A stretch of DNA of 64,000 bases from Paenibacillus tianmuensis (GTDB lineage Bacteria > Bacillota > Bacilli > Paenibacillales > NBRC-103111): contig NZ_FMTT01000009.1 of NCBI RefSeq assembly GCF_900100345.1, positions 62,001 through 126,000 on the forward strand, in the 5' to 3' direction. Each line of letters opens with the position of its first letter. The first letter of the stretch is position 1. The notes beneath the pieces are model-generated. The model had not been told where the DNA came from. It made no database searches and saw only the letters and a program-made list of their open reading frames with translations. The position numbers were made by a program, and so were the translations under genes. This document shows, piece after piece, positions 7,780 to 16,630 of the stretch.

Positions 7780-9648
7780 TTATTCCCGTCTAAACCAGCG
7801 CTGCATCCAGTCCGGCCATCCCGGCTGCGGTACCGTCTCGGTTGGGGCGCCGGCGGCTTGGCCGGAAGTTTTCGGTTCCGCTGCCTTGAGCGCAGCGACC
7901 ACGTCGATCAGGCCGTGACCGAAATATTTGTCTTTCCCGGGTGGCCCCAGATCCATCGCCGTTTCTTTGATAATCCGGACCACTTCCGTATTTTTCAGCT
8001 TCGGATTGACCGAACGGATTAGCGCCGCCAGCGCGGTAACGTGCGGGCTGGCCATCGAAGTTCCGGACAGTGCCGCATACTGGTTGTTCGGATACGTGCT
8101 GGCGATGTTGACGCCCGGTGCGGCTACGCCGACATAGCCGCCGTAGTTGGAGAATGCCGCCTTCTGCTTTTTGGCATCCACCGCGGCCACGCCGAGCACT
8201 TCCGGATAAGCCGCCGGATAACCCGGACGTTCCGTGTTATCGTTGCCGCTTGCGGCAATCAGGACGACGTCGCGGTCGTAGGCATACTTGATGGCGTCGT
8301 GCAGGAACTGGGCGTCGGCATAGTTGCCGAGGCTCATGTTGATGACCCTGGCCCCGTGATCAGTTGCCCAAATAATGCCCTGCGCAACAGCATAAGTGCT
8401 GCCTGCGCCGCTGGAATCAAGCACTTTGACCGGCAAGACGCGGTTATACCAGCTCATGCCGGCGACGCCCAAGTTGTTGTTCACGATGGCCCCGATGACT
8501 CCGGCCACATGTGTGCCGTGTCCGACGTCGTCGACCGGTCTGGCCCCGGGCTGGATCGCATTGTAGCCGGCCATCAGATGGCCTTTCAAATCTGCATGGT
8601 TCACATCGACCCCGGTATCAACGATTCCGACGATGACATCCGTCGATCCTTTGGAGACGTTCCAGCCGGCCTCCGTTTCGATCTGCGGTAAATTCCATTG
8701 GTACCGCCGATATAGCGAATCGTTCGGCGTAATTACCGCTGCCGAATTCGGGGGCTGAACGGGTGCAATTTCGTTCGTCAAGTAAAGAAAATGCGGCTCG
8801 GCGTAATCGATGTCCCATTTCCCGAAATACCCCATGAGCTGCTTTGCTTCCATGCCTGGCGATTCGAAGACGTAAGTATAGCCAAGCGTGTTGACATGGC
8901 CTCCGCCAATTTCTTGCCGGATACGGGCAAGGTCGTTCTCGGAAGGCTGCTGCTTGAATTTGACGACGACTTGATTCGTGTGATAATGGCTCGTTCCCTG
9001 GTTGTCTTCAGGATGACGAACCTGCACGTTCTGAAGCGATTTCGAATCGACCGATTCAATCTTGTAGCGGCCTTCCGCCGGGTACGGCTCCATTCTTAAA
9101 TTTTTCTTCTGGTGATCGGCCACCTGAGCGAGAATTTGTTGGCGCACAGCGCCGACAATCCCGGATGCGCCATCCGCTGCAGGAACGCCAAGAACGAAAT
9201 ACGTGCTGCCGTCCGCTTGAAACGGCGGAGATTGATACGTCTTTCCATCGTTAACCTGCCGCTTCGCTTCTTCCATGTAAGGGTGCGAAGCTTTTGCCGC
9301 CGCCTCGTTCAGTGTGCCTGCTGCGATGCCTTGGTCCAAGGTTTGGTCCCGTTTGGTACGAACCAGACGCTCCATATGCGGATGCTCGGCTTGGGTCGCT
9401 TGAAGCGTTTCCTGCGCTTTGCCGTCCGCTTGCGTATGCATGTCCTGAACGACACGGTGCAATTCCAGGCTGCACTGATTGCGGCACAGTTCGTCCGTGC
9501 GGGCCACATCCTGATTCAGCATCGTTTGCTTCATTTTCAGCTCGGCGGCAGGCGTAACCGTCTCGGGTTTGGGGGCCTGATCGCCGCGCGGGAAGAAAAG
9601 CGCTACCCCGGCAATAACAAGAGCGATCGATAAAGCGTATTTCCACAT
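7780..9648 (-). CDS. Exported subtilisin-like serine protease (S8 family)
   Basis: Extracytoplasmic endoprotease of 622 residues. A hydrophobic N-terminal segment (residues 4-19) serves as signal peptide or membrane anchor. Residues ~20-220 form a helical region with LCRNQC and no family I recognise. Residues ~226-290 resemble a subtilase propeptide (VVVKFKQQPSENDLARI). The catalytic domain follows with Asp344 in IVGIVDTGVDVN, His377 in VGHGTHVAG, oxyanion Asn469 in AASGND and Ser531 in SGTSMASPHV, so all key residues are present. The start codon follows AGGAGGCAACGGCCC. It is transcribed convergently to rnpB and divergently from the next gene. Confidence 0.95.
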   Translation of the reverse strand: MWKYALSIALVIAGVALFFPRGDQAPKPETVTPAAELKMKQTMLNQDVARTDELCRNQCSLELHRVVQDMHTQADGKAQETLQATQAEHPHMERLVRTKRDQTLDQGIAAGTLNEAAAKASHPYMEEAKRQVNDGKTYQSPPFQADGSTYFVLGVPAADGASGIVGAVRQQILAQVADHQKKNLRMEPYPAEGRYKIESVDSKSLQNVQVRHPEDNQGTSHYHTNQVVVKFKQQPSENDLARIRQEIGGGHVNTLGYTYVFESPGMEAKQLMGYFGKWDIDYAEPHFLYLTNEIAPVQPPNSAAVITPNDSLYRRYQWNLPQIETEAGWNVSKGSTDVIVGIVDTGVDVNHADLKGHLMAGYNAIQPGARPVDDVGHGTHVAGVIGAIVNNNLGVAGMSWYNRVLPVKVLDSSGAGSTYAVAQGIIWATDHGARVINMSLGNYADAQFLHDAIKYAYDRDVVLIAASGNDNTERPGYPAAYPEVLGVAAVDAKKQKAAFSNYGGYVGVAAPGVNIASTYPNNQYAALSGTSMASPHVTALAALIRSVNPKLKNTEVVRIIKETAMDLGPPGKDKYFGHGLIDVVAALKAAEPKTSGQAAGAPTETVPQPGWPDWMQRWFRRE

Positions 9649-9775
9649 GGGCCGTTGCCTCCTGATCGGAACAGTGTGTACGTCAATAGAATCCCCTTCG
9701 CGGACAGTTTAAAAAGCAGCAAAGTTATCCAAAAAGGAGCAGTCCGAAACAAAGGACTTCTGGATGTTTTTCATA

Positions 9776-9804
9776 TTACTTTTACATACGTTTTATGGTA
9801 CGAT
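9776..9804 (+). promoter_or_regulatory. Candidate promoter of the YpuI-like gene
   Basis: TTACTT (9776-9781), 17 bp, and TACGAT (9799-9804) with an upstream TGG that makes it an extended -10. The 220-bp divergent gap also holds the short palindrome AGTCC-N8-GGACT near 9741-9758, of unknown role. Confidence 0.5.
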
Positions 9805-9868
9805 GGTATCGAGAAGGTCGTTTTGCCCATACGTTCTGTTTTTTTAAGTTGAGGAGGTCTTTTAAGCG

Positions 9869-10369
9869 ATGGCAGTATTTCATGTGAAAACACTTTGTGA
9901 AACGACAAGGACCAAGCTGAGCGAGGCAATCGCCAAAATGGAACAATTCCTGAACGGACATTCTTTGCAGCAGCTGAATACCGATAATGACGAAGCGATG
10001 GAAGAATTTTATAAAGGTTATTTGACCGATACGAGACATTTGTTAGTGTTCTGCGAGGTGGCGTACGAGAAGCTCGGCGTGGCGCTGCGCCGTCCGAATT
10101 TTAACGTCGATTATGCCGAAAAAGTGCTTTACGACGTTTACCATAGCTGTGTGAACAGCTTCTTTTATCCGAAAAATGAATGCTATTCCGAAGACGGCCG
10201 TTATGCTTATACCGGTCAGGATGCCATCCGCTTCCGTAAAAAGCCTGTACGCGACGTGCGCGATTTGACGATTGAGCTGTCCAAAATGTTTGAGACGCTG
10301 CGCGAAGATTTGGCTTATTACGAAACCGACTATATTACGCAAAAACGGATGCAGGGCGAGAAAGTATAA
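9869..10369 (+). CDS. YpuI-like protein (DUF3907 type)
   Basis: A 166-residue soluble protein with no signal peptide or catalytic motif that I can name. Its general pattern, with a helical N-terminus containing SEAIAKMEQFLNGHSL, a central PNFNVDYAEKVLYDVYH and FRKKPVRDVRDLTIELSKMF, fits the YpuI (DUF3907) family of Bacillales, whose function is unknown. The ATG follows TTGAGGAGGTCTTTTAAGCG, a strong ribosome binding site. It stands alone between its own promoter candidate and a terminator at 10396-10425. Confidence 0.7.
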   Translation: MAVFHVKTLCETTRTKLSEAIAKMEQFLNGHSLQQLNTDNDEAMEEFYKGYLTDTRHLLVFCEVAYEKLGVALRRPNFNVDYAEKVLYDVYHSCVNSFFYPKNECYSEDGRYAYTGQDAIRFRKKPVRDVRDLTIELSKMFETLREDLAYYETDYITQKRMQGEKV

Positions 10370-10395
10370 TTCGTCCGATCCGAGACATATTGTGA

Positions 10396-10425
10396 AGAGA
10401 TGCTTCGATTCGGGCATCTCTTTTT
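10396..10425 (+). terminator. Rho-independent terminator after the YpuI-like gene
   Basis: AGAGATGC (10396-10403) pairs with GCATCTCT (10414-10421) and is followed by a run of T. Confidence 0.85.
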
Positions 10426-10456
10426 GTTTAATTAAATGAAAGGAAGAGGTTCTCTG

Positions 10457-11602
10457 ATGCGGCCAAAGATGAATGAGGAAGAGCTGGTGCAAGCGTCCAT
10501 ACGGATGATTCGGTTAAACCAGCACCCGGAAGGGGGATATGTGGCCTGTCCGCTTTTTGCGCACTATGCCTACGGTTGGTTAAGGGACGGCAGCTTCGTC
10601 GCATACGCCATGGATACGGCGGGAGAGCACGACAGCGCGGCTTTATTTTATGACTGGGCCAACCGGATTATCGCTTCCAAGCAAGGTCATATCCGCTATT
10701 TGACGGATAAGCAAGCCCGAGGGGAGCACGTGTCGCTTCACGAATTTTTACATACCCGTTATCATCTGGACGGCCGGGACGATACAAGCTCGGAATGGGG
10801 GCATTTCCAGTTGGACGGCTACGGAGCGTGGCTGTGGGGGGTGACGGAACACCTTCGCGCGGTCGGATCGGACCGGATTCCGGATACGTACCGGAACAGC
10901 GTTGATGCTGCGGTCGATTATTTGCGCGCGTTTTGGCGGTATCCAAACTTCGATTGCTGGGAGGAGTACGGCGAGCGTGTGCACCCTTCGACGCTGGCCT
11001 GCATTTATGGCGGGCTGGAAGGAGTTGCCCGGCTGGACGGCAATGCGGAGCTGCATCACGTATGCTCGGAAATAAAAGAGTTCCTGCTGCAGCATGGCGT
11101 ACATGCGGAAGAAAACGGTCATTTTGTCAAAAACATAACGCCTGTCCCCCAAGGGGATTCCGCAGCTTACGTAACGGGCGATGCCGGAGTAGACGCGAGT
11201 CTGCTGTGGCTGGCGGAGCCGTTCCGCGTATTCGATCCGCAGCATCCGGTTATGCGGAAAACGATCGAAGCGATCGAGAATGAGCTGCGTTCAGAGACCG
11301 GAGGCGTCCGCCGTTACGCAAGCGATACCTACTACGACGGGGGAGAGTGGCTGCTGCTGGCGGCTTGGTCCGGATGGGTCCAACTGAAGATAGGTAACCG
11401 GGAGGAAGCCGTACGCTCGCTGGAGTGGATCGCAGCGCAGGCGGACGAATTGGGCCGGTTACCGGAGCAGGTGAGGCGTCCGCATGGCAGCGAGGAAACC
11501 TATGACGATTGGGTCCGCCGCTGGGGGCCTCCGGCAACGCCGCTGCTGTGGTCGCATGCGATGTTTATGGTGCTATATTACAAGCTGCGGGCCCGGGCCT
11601 AG
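10457..11602 (+). CDS. Glycoside hydrolase family 15-like protein
   Basis: A 381-residue (alpha/alpha)6-barrel protein resembling GH15 glucoamylase/trehalase-type enzymes. Visible family features are YGWLRDGSFVAYAMD near the N-terminus, the central WEEYGERVHPSTLACIYGGL, where an acidic residue is expected to act as a catalyst, and the C-terminal WGPPATPLLWSHAMFM. There is no signal peptide, so it is probably cytosolic. The ATG at 10457 is preferred because AGGAAGAGG precedes it; the ATG at 10436 would include that site in the coding region. It is shorter than classical GH15 proteins (usually 450-650 residues) because the N-terminal beta-sandwich domain is absent. The substrate cannot be told from sequence. 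Confidence 0.8.
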   Translation: MRPKMNEEELVQASIRMIRLNQHPEGGYVACPLFAHYAYGWLRDGSFVAYAMDTAGEHDSAALFYDWANRIIASKQGHIRYLTDKQARGEHVSLHEFLHTRYHLDGRDDTSSEWGHFQLDGYGAWLWGVTEHLRAVGSDRIPDTYRNSVDAAVDYLRAFWRYPNFDCWEEYGERVHPSTLACIYGGLEGVARLDGNAELHHVCSEIKEFLLQHGVHAEENGHFVKNITPVPQGDSAAYVTGDAGVDASLLWLAEPFRVFDPQHPVMRKTIEAIENELRSETGGVRRYASDTYYDGGEWLLLAAWSGWVQLKIGNREEAVRSLEWIAAQADELGRLPEQVRRPHGSEETYDDWVRRWGPPATPLLWSHAMFMVLYYKLRARA

Positions 11603-11650
11603 AGTATATCCCCTTTTCGATGCGGGAAAGCTGAGAAAGGGGTGATTACG

Positions 11651-11860
11651 ATGCCAGATGTCAAATGCAGCGTCGCCAACTGCGAATATTGGGCGCAGGG
11701 AAACAATTGCAACGCCAACGCGATTATGATCGAGATCGACAAACATGCAGACGTGAAATATGACGCCGAGTTCGGAGCCGAGTTCGAAGATCATCAAGAC
11801 CGGGCTGCGGGCTCGCAGAACACCTGTTGTCACACCTTCGAGCCGAGAAAATCGAAATAA
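11651..11860 (+). CDS. Small cysteine-rich protein with DUF1540-like motif
   Basis: A 69-residue protein with the motif VKCSVANCEYWAQGNNCNA and a second cysteine pair, NTCCHTF, near the C-terminus. This Cys pattern is typical of DUF1540 proteins, probably small metal-binding proteins common in spore formers; the function is unknown. The ATG at 11651 is preceded by GAAAGGGGTGATTACG. It sits 48 bp after the GH15-like gene, with no terminator between them, so read-through is likely. Confidence 0.8.
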   Translation: MPDVKCSVANCEYWAQGNNCNANAIMIEIDKHADVKYDAEFGAEFEDHQDRAAGSQNTCCHTFEPRKSK

Positions 11861-11919
11861 GCACCGTTTTTTCCGGAAGTGTCAAGCGTTCATTTCTCTC
11901 AGGAAGGGAAGGGGACCGA

Positions 11920-12339
11920 ATGAAACGGAAGCTCGGAAGACATCCCAGTTCGGTTCGGGATGACAGGTCGCTGCGGAAGTTCAAGCACGAGCAGCTGAGA
12001 AGGGAACCCGGTCGCAAAACGCACGACGAATTCGCTGCGGAGATCACTTATCCCGGCGGCGGTTCACGGCAGGAGAGATCCCGCATAACGCAGCCTGTGG
12101 CCGTAACGGAAAACGGTACAGAGGAAAAGGCGGACACGTCTTACCGCTGGCTCGGATACACGGCGCTCGTGCTGTCTATTCTGGCGTGGTTTCTTTATCC
12201 GGCGCTGCTCGGCTCGACGTCAGCCCTGTTAGGGCTGTTTGCTTATATGCTGGGCGAGCGTTCGCTGGGCACATGGTCGATCATTATCGGTTTGATCGCG
12301 CTGGGCGGTTATTTCATTTTGGTTCCTCTGTACGCTTGA
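11920..12339 (+). CDS. Small membrane protein of unknown function
   Basis: A 139-residue protein. The first ~75 residues are very basic and hydrophilic (MKRKLGRHPSSVRDDRSLRK) and should be cytosolic. Two or three hydrophobic helices follow (YTALVLSILAWFLYPALL, SALLGLFAYMLG, SIIIGLIALGGYFILVPLYA). The two-helix C-terminal part is reminiscent of small DUF4190-like membrane proteins, but I do not assign a family. The ATG at 11920 follows AGGAAGGGAAGGGGACCGA, which makes it much better than in-frame starts further up. Confidence 0.7.
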   Translation: MKRKLGRHPSSVRDDRSLRKFKHEQLRREPGRKTHDEFAAEITYPGGGSRQERSRITQPVAVTENGTEEKADTSYRWLGYTALVLSILAWFLYPALLGSTSALLGLFAYMLGERSLGTWSIIIGLIALGGYFILVPLYA

Positions 12340-12347
12340 GACGGAGA

Positions 12348-12377
12348 CGGCAGACCGGCAACCGGTCTGCCGTTTTT
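12348..12377 (+). terminator. Rho-independent terminator
   Basis: A perfect 11-bp stem (CGGCAGACCGG 12348-12358 with CCGGTCTGCCG 12362-12372), a 3-nt loop, then TTTTT. Confidence 0.95.
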
Positions 12378-12460
12378 CTTTAGAATTTTATAGTGGCTGA
12401 GTCGCCCAAAAAAGTGTACAATGGGAAAAGAATCCCGGTACAAGGAGACTTCCGCAACCG

Positions 12461-13186
12461 ATGAACTTATCGACAAAAGCTATCGATCCCTATACGATTA
12501 AAGAGCTGCTGCAGCTTCAGGTGATGAACCAATTAAGCTTGCTGACCTCCGGCAGAAATTCCGTTACCGCGCAAAGCGATAATACGGAATTTGCGTCCAT
12601 ATTGAACGGGCTGTTGGCTGGCATGGATTCGTCTTCGCCCCAGAGTGCGGCCGGCATGTCCGCAGGGGCCGGGCTCGTCCCCGGACAAGCTTGGGGCCCG
12701 GCTATGATAAGCGGGTTATCCGCCGCTTCTGAAGGCGCGCTCACGAGGAAGTTCGCTCCGGCTGCGAAGCCGTCGGCCTACGAACCGCTGATTCAAGAAG
12801 CCAGCCGCCGGTTCGGCGTCGAGCCCAGCGTAGTGAAAGCGGTCATCGATGCAGAGTCGTCGTTTAATGCCAACGCCGTTTCCGGTGCGGGAGCCAAGGG
12901 CTTGATGCAATTGATGGACGCAACCGGTCAAGGGCTGGGAGTGGACAATCCGTTCGACCCGGCGCAAAACATTCACGGCGGAACCCGTTATTTATCCAAC
13001 CTGCTCTCCAAATACGGCGGCAGTCTGGGCACCGCGCTCGCCGCTTACAATGCAGGGCCTACAAGGCTGGATCGGCTCGGCATTCGAAACGATCAGGAAT
13101 TAGCCGAAAAGCTGCATCTGCTGCCTTCCGAAACCCAGCAGTACGTACGCAAAGTATTGGCGTTGAAAGAGCACTACGAGGCATGA
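12461..13186 (+). CDS. Lytic transglycosylase (SLT domain)
   Basis: Cleaves the MurNAc-GlcNAc bond of peptidoglycan with formation of 1,6-anhydroMurNAc. Residues ~105-235 form the goose-lysozyme-like SLT domain: VKAVIDAESSFNANAVSGAG with the catalytic Glu in AESSF, then GAKGLMQLMDATG, NPFDPAQNIHGGTRYLS and LAAYNAGP, all classical. The first ~100 residues are Ser/Ala-rich and lack an obvious signal peptide, a feature shared by some Bacillales homologues such as YjbJ. The product has 241 residues; the ATG at 12461 follows AAGGAGAC. How it leaves the cytosol is not apparent. Confidence 0.92.
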   Translation: MNLSTKAIDPYTIKELLQLQVMNQLSLLTSGRNSVTAQSDNTEFASILNGLLAGMDSSSPQSAAGMSAGAGLVPGQAWGPAMISGLSAASEGALTRKFAPAAKPSAYEPLIQEASRRFGVEPSVVKAVIDAESSFNANAVSGAGAKGLMQLMDATGQGLGVDNPFDPAQNIHGGTRYLSNLLSKYGGSLGTALAAYNAGPTRLDRLGIRNDQELAEKLHLLPSETQQYVRKVLALKEHYEA

Positions 13187-13194
13187 AATGAGCG

Positions 13195-13246
13195 AGACCA
13201 ATCGTAGGCACTCCGTTTGCGGGGGCCGACCATTGGTCTTATTTTC
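13195..13246 (+). terminator. Possible weak terminator after the transglycosylase gene
   Basis: AGACCAAT (13195-13202) pairs with ATTGGTCT (13232-13239), followed by TATTTTC. The 29-nt loop makes it weaker than usual. Confidence 0.45.
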
Positions 13247-13288
13247 TTCCCGGACTAAGCAGAGACTACGAAAAAGGGGAATGACCAA

Positions 13289-14455
13289 ATGCTGTATATG
13301 GATTACGCGGCGACCTCACCTATGTATGACGAAGTCATCGGCGTCATGACCGAAGTGATGAAATCGCACTTCGGGAATCCGTCGTCCTTGCATAAGCTAG
13401 GTTTGGAAGCTGAGCAGCTTGTAGGACGTTCGCGGGAAACGATTGCGAACGCGCTTCGCTGCGACCCGAATGAGATCCGGTTTACGTCCGGAGGAACGGA
13501 GAGCAACAACCTGGCCATCCGCGGAGCGGCCTACCGATACCGGTCCCGGGGGAATCATTTGATCACTTCGTCCATTGAGCATGCATCAGTTTACGAAACC
13601 TTTCGTAAACTGGAAGAAGAGGGCTTTCAAGTGACCTATTTGCCGGTGGATGCTACAGGTCAAATTAAACTGACAGACCTTGAGCAAGCATTGACCAACG
13701 AAACGATTTTGGTCAGCGTGATGCATGTAAACAATGAAATGGGCAGGATTCAACCGATTGAAGCGATCGGCACCCTGCTGCGCAGCCGCCCCAAGACCTT
13801 GTTTCACGTCGATGCCGTACAAGCTATCGGGAAGCTCCCGGTCGACCCGAAGCGGCATGGAATCGATCTGATGTCCTGTGCCGCCCATAAGCTTCGCGGT
13901 CCGAAAGGCATCGGGTTCTTATACTGCGGGCGCGGGGTCGAATTGCAGCCGCTGCTGTTCGGAGGCGGGCAGGAGGAAGGGCTGCGTTCGGGGACGGAGA
14001 ATGTCCCGGCTGTGGTAGGGATGGCCAAGGCGGTACGGATGGCCGTTCAGGAGCAGCCGGCATTTGCGGCGCATACGGCCAGACTGCGTGCCCGTTTGAC
14101 CGAGGGAATCCGCCAAATTCCGGAGCTTGTATTGAACGGCTCGAAGCGGCCGGAAGATATGGCGCCGCATATTGTCCATTTTTCGTTTCCCGGTATGAAC
14201 TCCGAGGTGCTCGTGCATGCTTTGGAGCAGCATAGTATCTATGTGTCGACCCGTTCGGCCTGCTCTTCGGGTGCGGAGAAGCCCAGCCGCGTGCTGTCGG
14301 CCATGGGTGCGGACCCGGCGGTCGCGGTCAGCGGCATCCGGCTCAGCTACTCGCTTCAGCAGACCGAGGACGATGCGGACCGCTTTTGTCGTGTGCTTAA
14401 ACAGCTTGTAGAAGAGTTAAAACCGGCCATGACCGGCAAGAACGAACGGAGGTAA
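13289..14455 (+). CDS. Cysteine desulfurase (NifS/IscS class), ThiI partner
   Basis: PLP enzyme that takes sulfur from cysteine onto an active-site Cys. PLP-binding Lys201 lies in CAAHKLRGPKG. The persulfide Cys325 lies in the loop STRSACSSGAEKPSRVL. SGGTESNN and HVNNEMGRIQP complete the cofactor pocket. At 388 residues it has the usual size of a class I desulfurase. It is followed after 3 bp by thiI, which matches the nifZ-thiI pair of B. subtilis, so its likely role is sulfur supply for 4-thiouridine in tRNA. The ATG follows AAAAAGGGGAATGACCAA. Confidence 0.95.
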   Translation: MLYMDYAATSPMYDEVIGVMTEVMKSHFGNPSSLHKLGLEAEQLVGRSRETIANALRCDPNEIRFTSGGTESNNLAIRGAAYRYRSRGNHLITSSIEHASVYETFRKLEEEGFQVTYLPVDATGQIKLTDLEQALTNETILVSVMHVNNEMGRIQPIEAIGTLLRSRPKTLFHVDAVQAIGKLPVDPKRHGIDLMSCAAHKLRGPKGIGFLYCGRGVELQPLLFGGGQEEGLRSGTENVPAVVGMAKAVRMAVQEQPAFAAHTARLRARLTEGIRQIPELVLNGSKRPEDMAPHIVHFSFPGMNSEVLVHALEQHSIYVSTRSACSSGAEKPSRVLSAMGADPAVAVSGIRLSYSLQQTEDDADRFCRVLKQLVEELKPAMTGKNERR

Positions 14456-14458
14456 CTT

Positions 14459-15673
14459 ATGACACCGCAACAGGTCGTCCTCCGTTTGGGGGAATTGACG
14501 CTTAAAGGACGCAACCGCCATCGGTTCGAGCAAGCGGTTTTGCAGCAGCTGAAACGGGTATTGCGTCCTTGGGGAGCCATCAAGTATGAAAAAGAATTCG
14601 GGCGAATCACGTTGCATTTGAATGGCACGCCTTACGAAACGGTACGTGAGCCGCTCAAGACGGTATTCGGCGTTGCATCGTTCAGTCCCGTGCTTACGAC
14701 TGAATTGGAGTTGGTGCGCGTGCAGGAAACGGCGCTCTTGGCGATGCGGGCCATGGACCCGCAGCCGCGGACGTTCAAGGTCAGCGTGCGCCGTGTGAAC
14801 AAAAGCTTTCCGCACGATTCGCAAGAGATGAACCGGCTGGTCGGAGGCTATGTCTTAAGGGCGATGCCCGACCTGAAAGTGGACGTGCGTCGGCCGGAAG
14901 CGGAGCTGAAAGTCGAGCTTCGCGAACGGCAGGCGCTCGTATACAGCCAAGTGGACCCGGGCGCCGGCGGGTTCCCGCTCGGCTCGAACGGTAAAGCGGT
15001 GCTTATGCTGTCCGGGGGCATCGACAGTCCGGTAGCGGGGTATTTGGCCATGCGCCAAGGGCTGGCAGTGGAAGCCGTCCATTTTCACAGCTATCCTTAT
15101 ACCAGCGAAAGATCGCAAGAGAAAGTGAAGGAACTGGTCCGGAAGCTGGCCGTCTATGCCGGGCCGATCAAGCTGCACATGGTGCCGTTCACCGGCGTGC
15201 AGACCAAGATTCACGAAGCGTACCGGGAAAATTTGCTGATCACGCTGCTGCGCAGAGCCATGATGCGAATCGCAGAGAAGCTGGCCGAGGCGAAAGGGGC
15301 GGGTGCGATCGTGACCGGGGAGAGCCTGGGACAAGTGGCCAGCCAAACGCTGGCGAGCATGAATGCCATCGGCCGGGCGGTGCACCTTCCGCTGATCCGT
15401 CCGCTCGTTTGTATGGAAAAGCAGGAAATTATCCGCCTCGCCGAGGCGATCGATTCGTACGAAGTATCCATTTTGCCGTATGAAGATTGCTGCACGTTGT
15501 TTTTGCCGCCAAGTCCAAGCACCAACCCGAACTTGAAGGTCGTCGAAAGCATCGAAGCGGGGATGCCCTGGCTACAGGAAGAAATGGATGAAGCGGTGCG
15601 TAATACGGAAACCCTATGGATAGATACGGACCGTCGGACGGAACAAGAAGATCGATTCTCCTCTTTTTTCTAA
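14459..15673 (+). CDS. thiI: tRNA 4-thiouridine synthetase ThiI
   Basis: ATP-dependent thiolation of U8 in tRNA. An N-terminal ferredoxin-like and THUMP region spans residues ~1-165 (LTLKGRNRHRFEQAVLQQLK, then VDVRRPEAELKVELRERQAL). The PP-loop ATP pyrophosphatase domain follows, with AVLMLSGGIDSPVAGYLAMR near residues 178-197 and VTGESLGQVASQTL. The 404-residue length corresponds to the short form without a C-terminal rhodanese domain, as in Bacillus, so sulfur probably comes directly from the desulfurase encoded upstream. The start codon follows CGGAGGTAACTT. Confidence 0.97.
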   Translation: MTPQQVVLRLGELTLKGRNRHRFEQAVLQQLKRVLRPWGAIKYEKEFGRITLHLNGTPYETVREPLKTVFGVASFSPVLTTELELVRVQETALLAMRAMDPQPRTFKVSVRRVNKSFPHDSQEMNRLVGGYVLRAMPDLKVDVRRPEAELKVELRERQALVYSQVDPGAGGFPLGSNGKAVLMLSGGIDSPVAGYLAMRQGLAVEAVHFHSYPYTSERSQEKVKELVRKLAVYAGPIKLHMVPFTGVQTKIHEAYRENLLITLLRRAMMRIAEKLAEAKGAGAIVTGESLGQVASQTLASMNAIGRAVHLPLIRPLVCMEKQEIIRLAEAIDSYEVSILPYEDCCTLFLPPSPSTNPNLKVVESIEAGMPWLQEEMDEAVRNTETLWIDTDRRTEQEDRFSSFF

Positions 15674-15737
15674 GCTCATCCTATGCCATCGTTCGCCGGA
15701 CTCCAGATCGAATTGAATGAGATGGAGGGTAACGACA

Positions 15738-16406
15738 ATGCTGGATTGGTTCATTTTGTTTCTCCAAATTATGCTGATCAATATCGTGCTGAGCGGCGAC
15801 AATGCCGTCGTCATTGCTTTGGCGAGTAAAAATCTGCCTTTGCATCAGCGAAAGCAGGCGATTTGGTGGGGGGCCTTCGGGGCGATCGCCCTGCGGGTCG
15901 TGCTCACCGTCATTGCCGTCTATATCTTGAAGGTGCCGTTCATTCAAGCGCTCGGCTCGGTGCTGCTGTTGTGGATTGCCATCAAGCTGCTGATCGATGA
16001 GGAGGATCATTCCAATGTGAAGCAGGCGGCTACCCTCGGCAAAGCGGTCAGCACGATTATTTTGGCCGATTTCGTCATGAGCCTCGACAACGTATTGGCC
16101 ATCGCGGCCAAAGCGAAGGGAGAGGTCGGCGTGATCATTCTCGGGATCGGGCTTAGCATTCCGATTATCGTCTGGGGAAGCACTCTGGTTGTCAATTTGC
16201 TGAAGCGGTACCCCATTTTCGTTTATTTGGGAGCGGGCATTCTTGGCTATACCGCGGGGGAAATGTTTATCGCCGACGAGAAGCTGGCAACACGACTACT
16301 CGGGGATATTTCGCATTATGTGCTGCCGATCGTCACGACCTTGATCGTACTTGCATCCGGCGTGCTCAAGAAATGGGTGTTCCGGCCGCGTCAGCGGCAT
16401 ACCTAG
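15738..16406 (+). CDS. TerC-family integral membrane protein
   Basis: A 222-residue multi-pass membrane protein with the TerC hallmarks SGDNAVVIALASKNLP near the N-terminus and FVMSLDNVLAIAAKA in the middle, where the acidic residues are thought to bind metal. Bacillales relatives (YkoY/YceF type) export manganese, partly to metallate secreted proteins; assignment here to Mn is inference from the family. The ATG at 15738 follows GAGATGGAGGGTAACGACA; an upstream ATG at 15717 overlaps that site. There is no room for a yybP-ykoY riboswitch in the 64 bp upstream and none is seen. Confidence 0.9.
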   Translation: MLDWFILFLQIMLINIVLSGDNAVVIALASKNLPLHQRKQAIWWGAFGAIALRVVLTVIAVYILKVPFIQALGSVLLLWIAIKLLIDEEDHSNVKQAATLGKAVSTIILADFVMSLDNVLAIAAKAKGEVGVIILGIGLSIPIIVWGSTLVVNLLKRYPIFVYLGAGILGYTAGEMFIADEKLATRLLGDISHYVLPIVTTLIVLASGVLKKWVFRPRQRHT

Positions 16407-16473
16407 ACAGCTGGCAGACTATCGGAACGCCGCTTTTCATCAGGAAAAGGTATTGTAAATTATCGGTTAATCC

Positions 16474-16554
16474 CGCAAGCTATCTTGCGTTTTGCGGCAT
16501 CTGCACGTATAATAAAGTGTGAATTGTAGCGTCGGCGCTTACGTCCGACGCTAC
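16474..16554 (+). promoter_or_regulatory. typA promoter with operator-like repeat and leader hairpin
   Basis: TTGCGT (16485-16490), 17 bp and TATAAT (16508-16513) form a near-consensus SigA promoter. The -35 is overlapped by the palindrome CGCAAG-CTAT-CTTGCG (16474-16489). The predicted transcript begins near 16520, directly before a perfect 10-bp hairpin (GTAGCGTCGG 16526-16535 with CCGACGCTAC 16545-16554), followed by only four T. typA begins at 16631, leaving a leader of ~110 nt. Confidence 0.75.
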
Positions 16555-16630
16555 TTTTGTGAACGGGCTGCGCTCCGGCAACAAGGAGCACGACATTGAG
16601 CCAAATTCAAAGAGAGGATTTTGAGACTGC

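Noticed and set aside
7039-8022. Several open frames across rnpB on both strands
   Set aside because: The region is a non-coding RNA with clear secondary structure.
15674-15737. A yybP-ykoY manganese riboswitch before the TerC-family gene
   Set aside because: Only 64 bp separate it from thiI and none of the conserved riboswitch segments are present.
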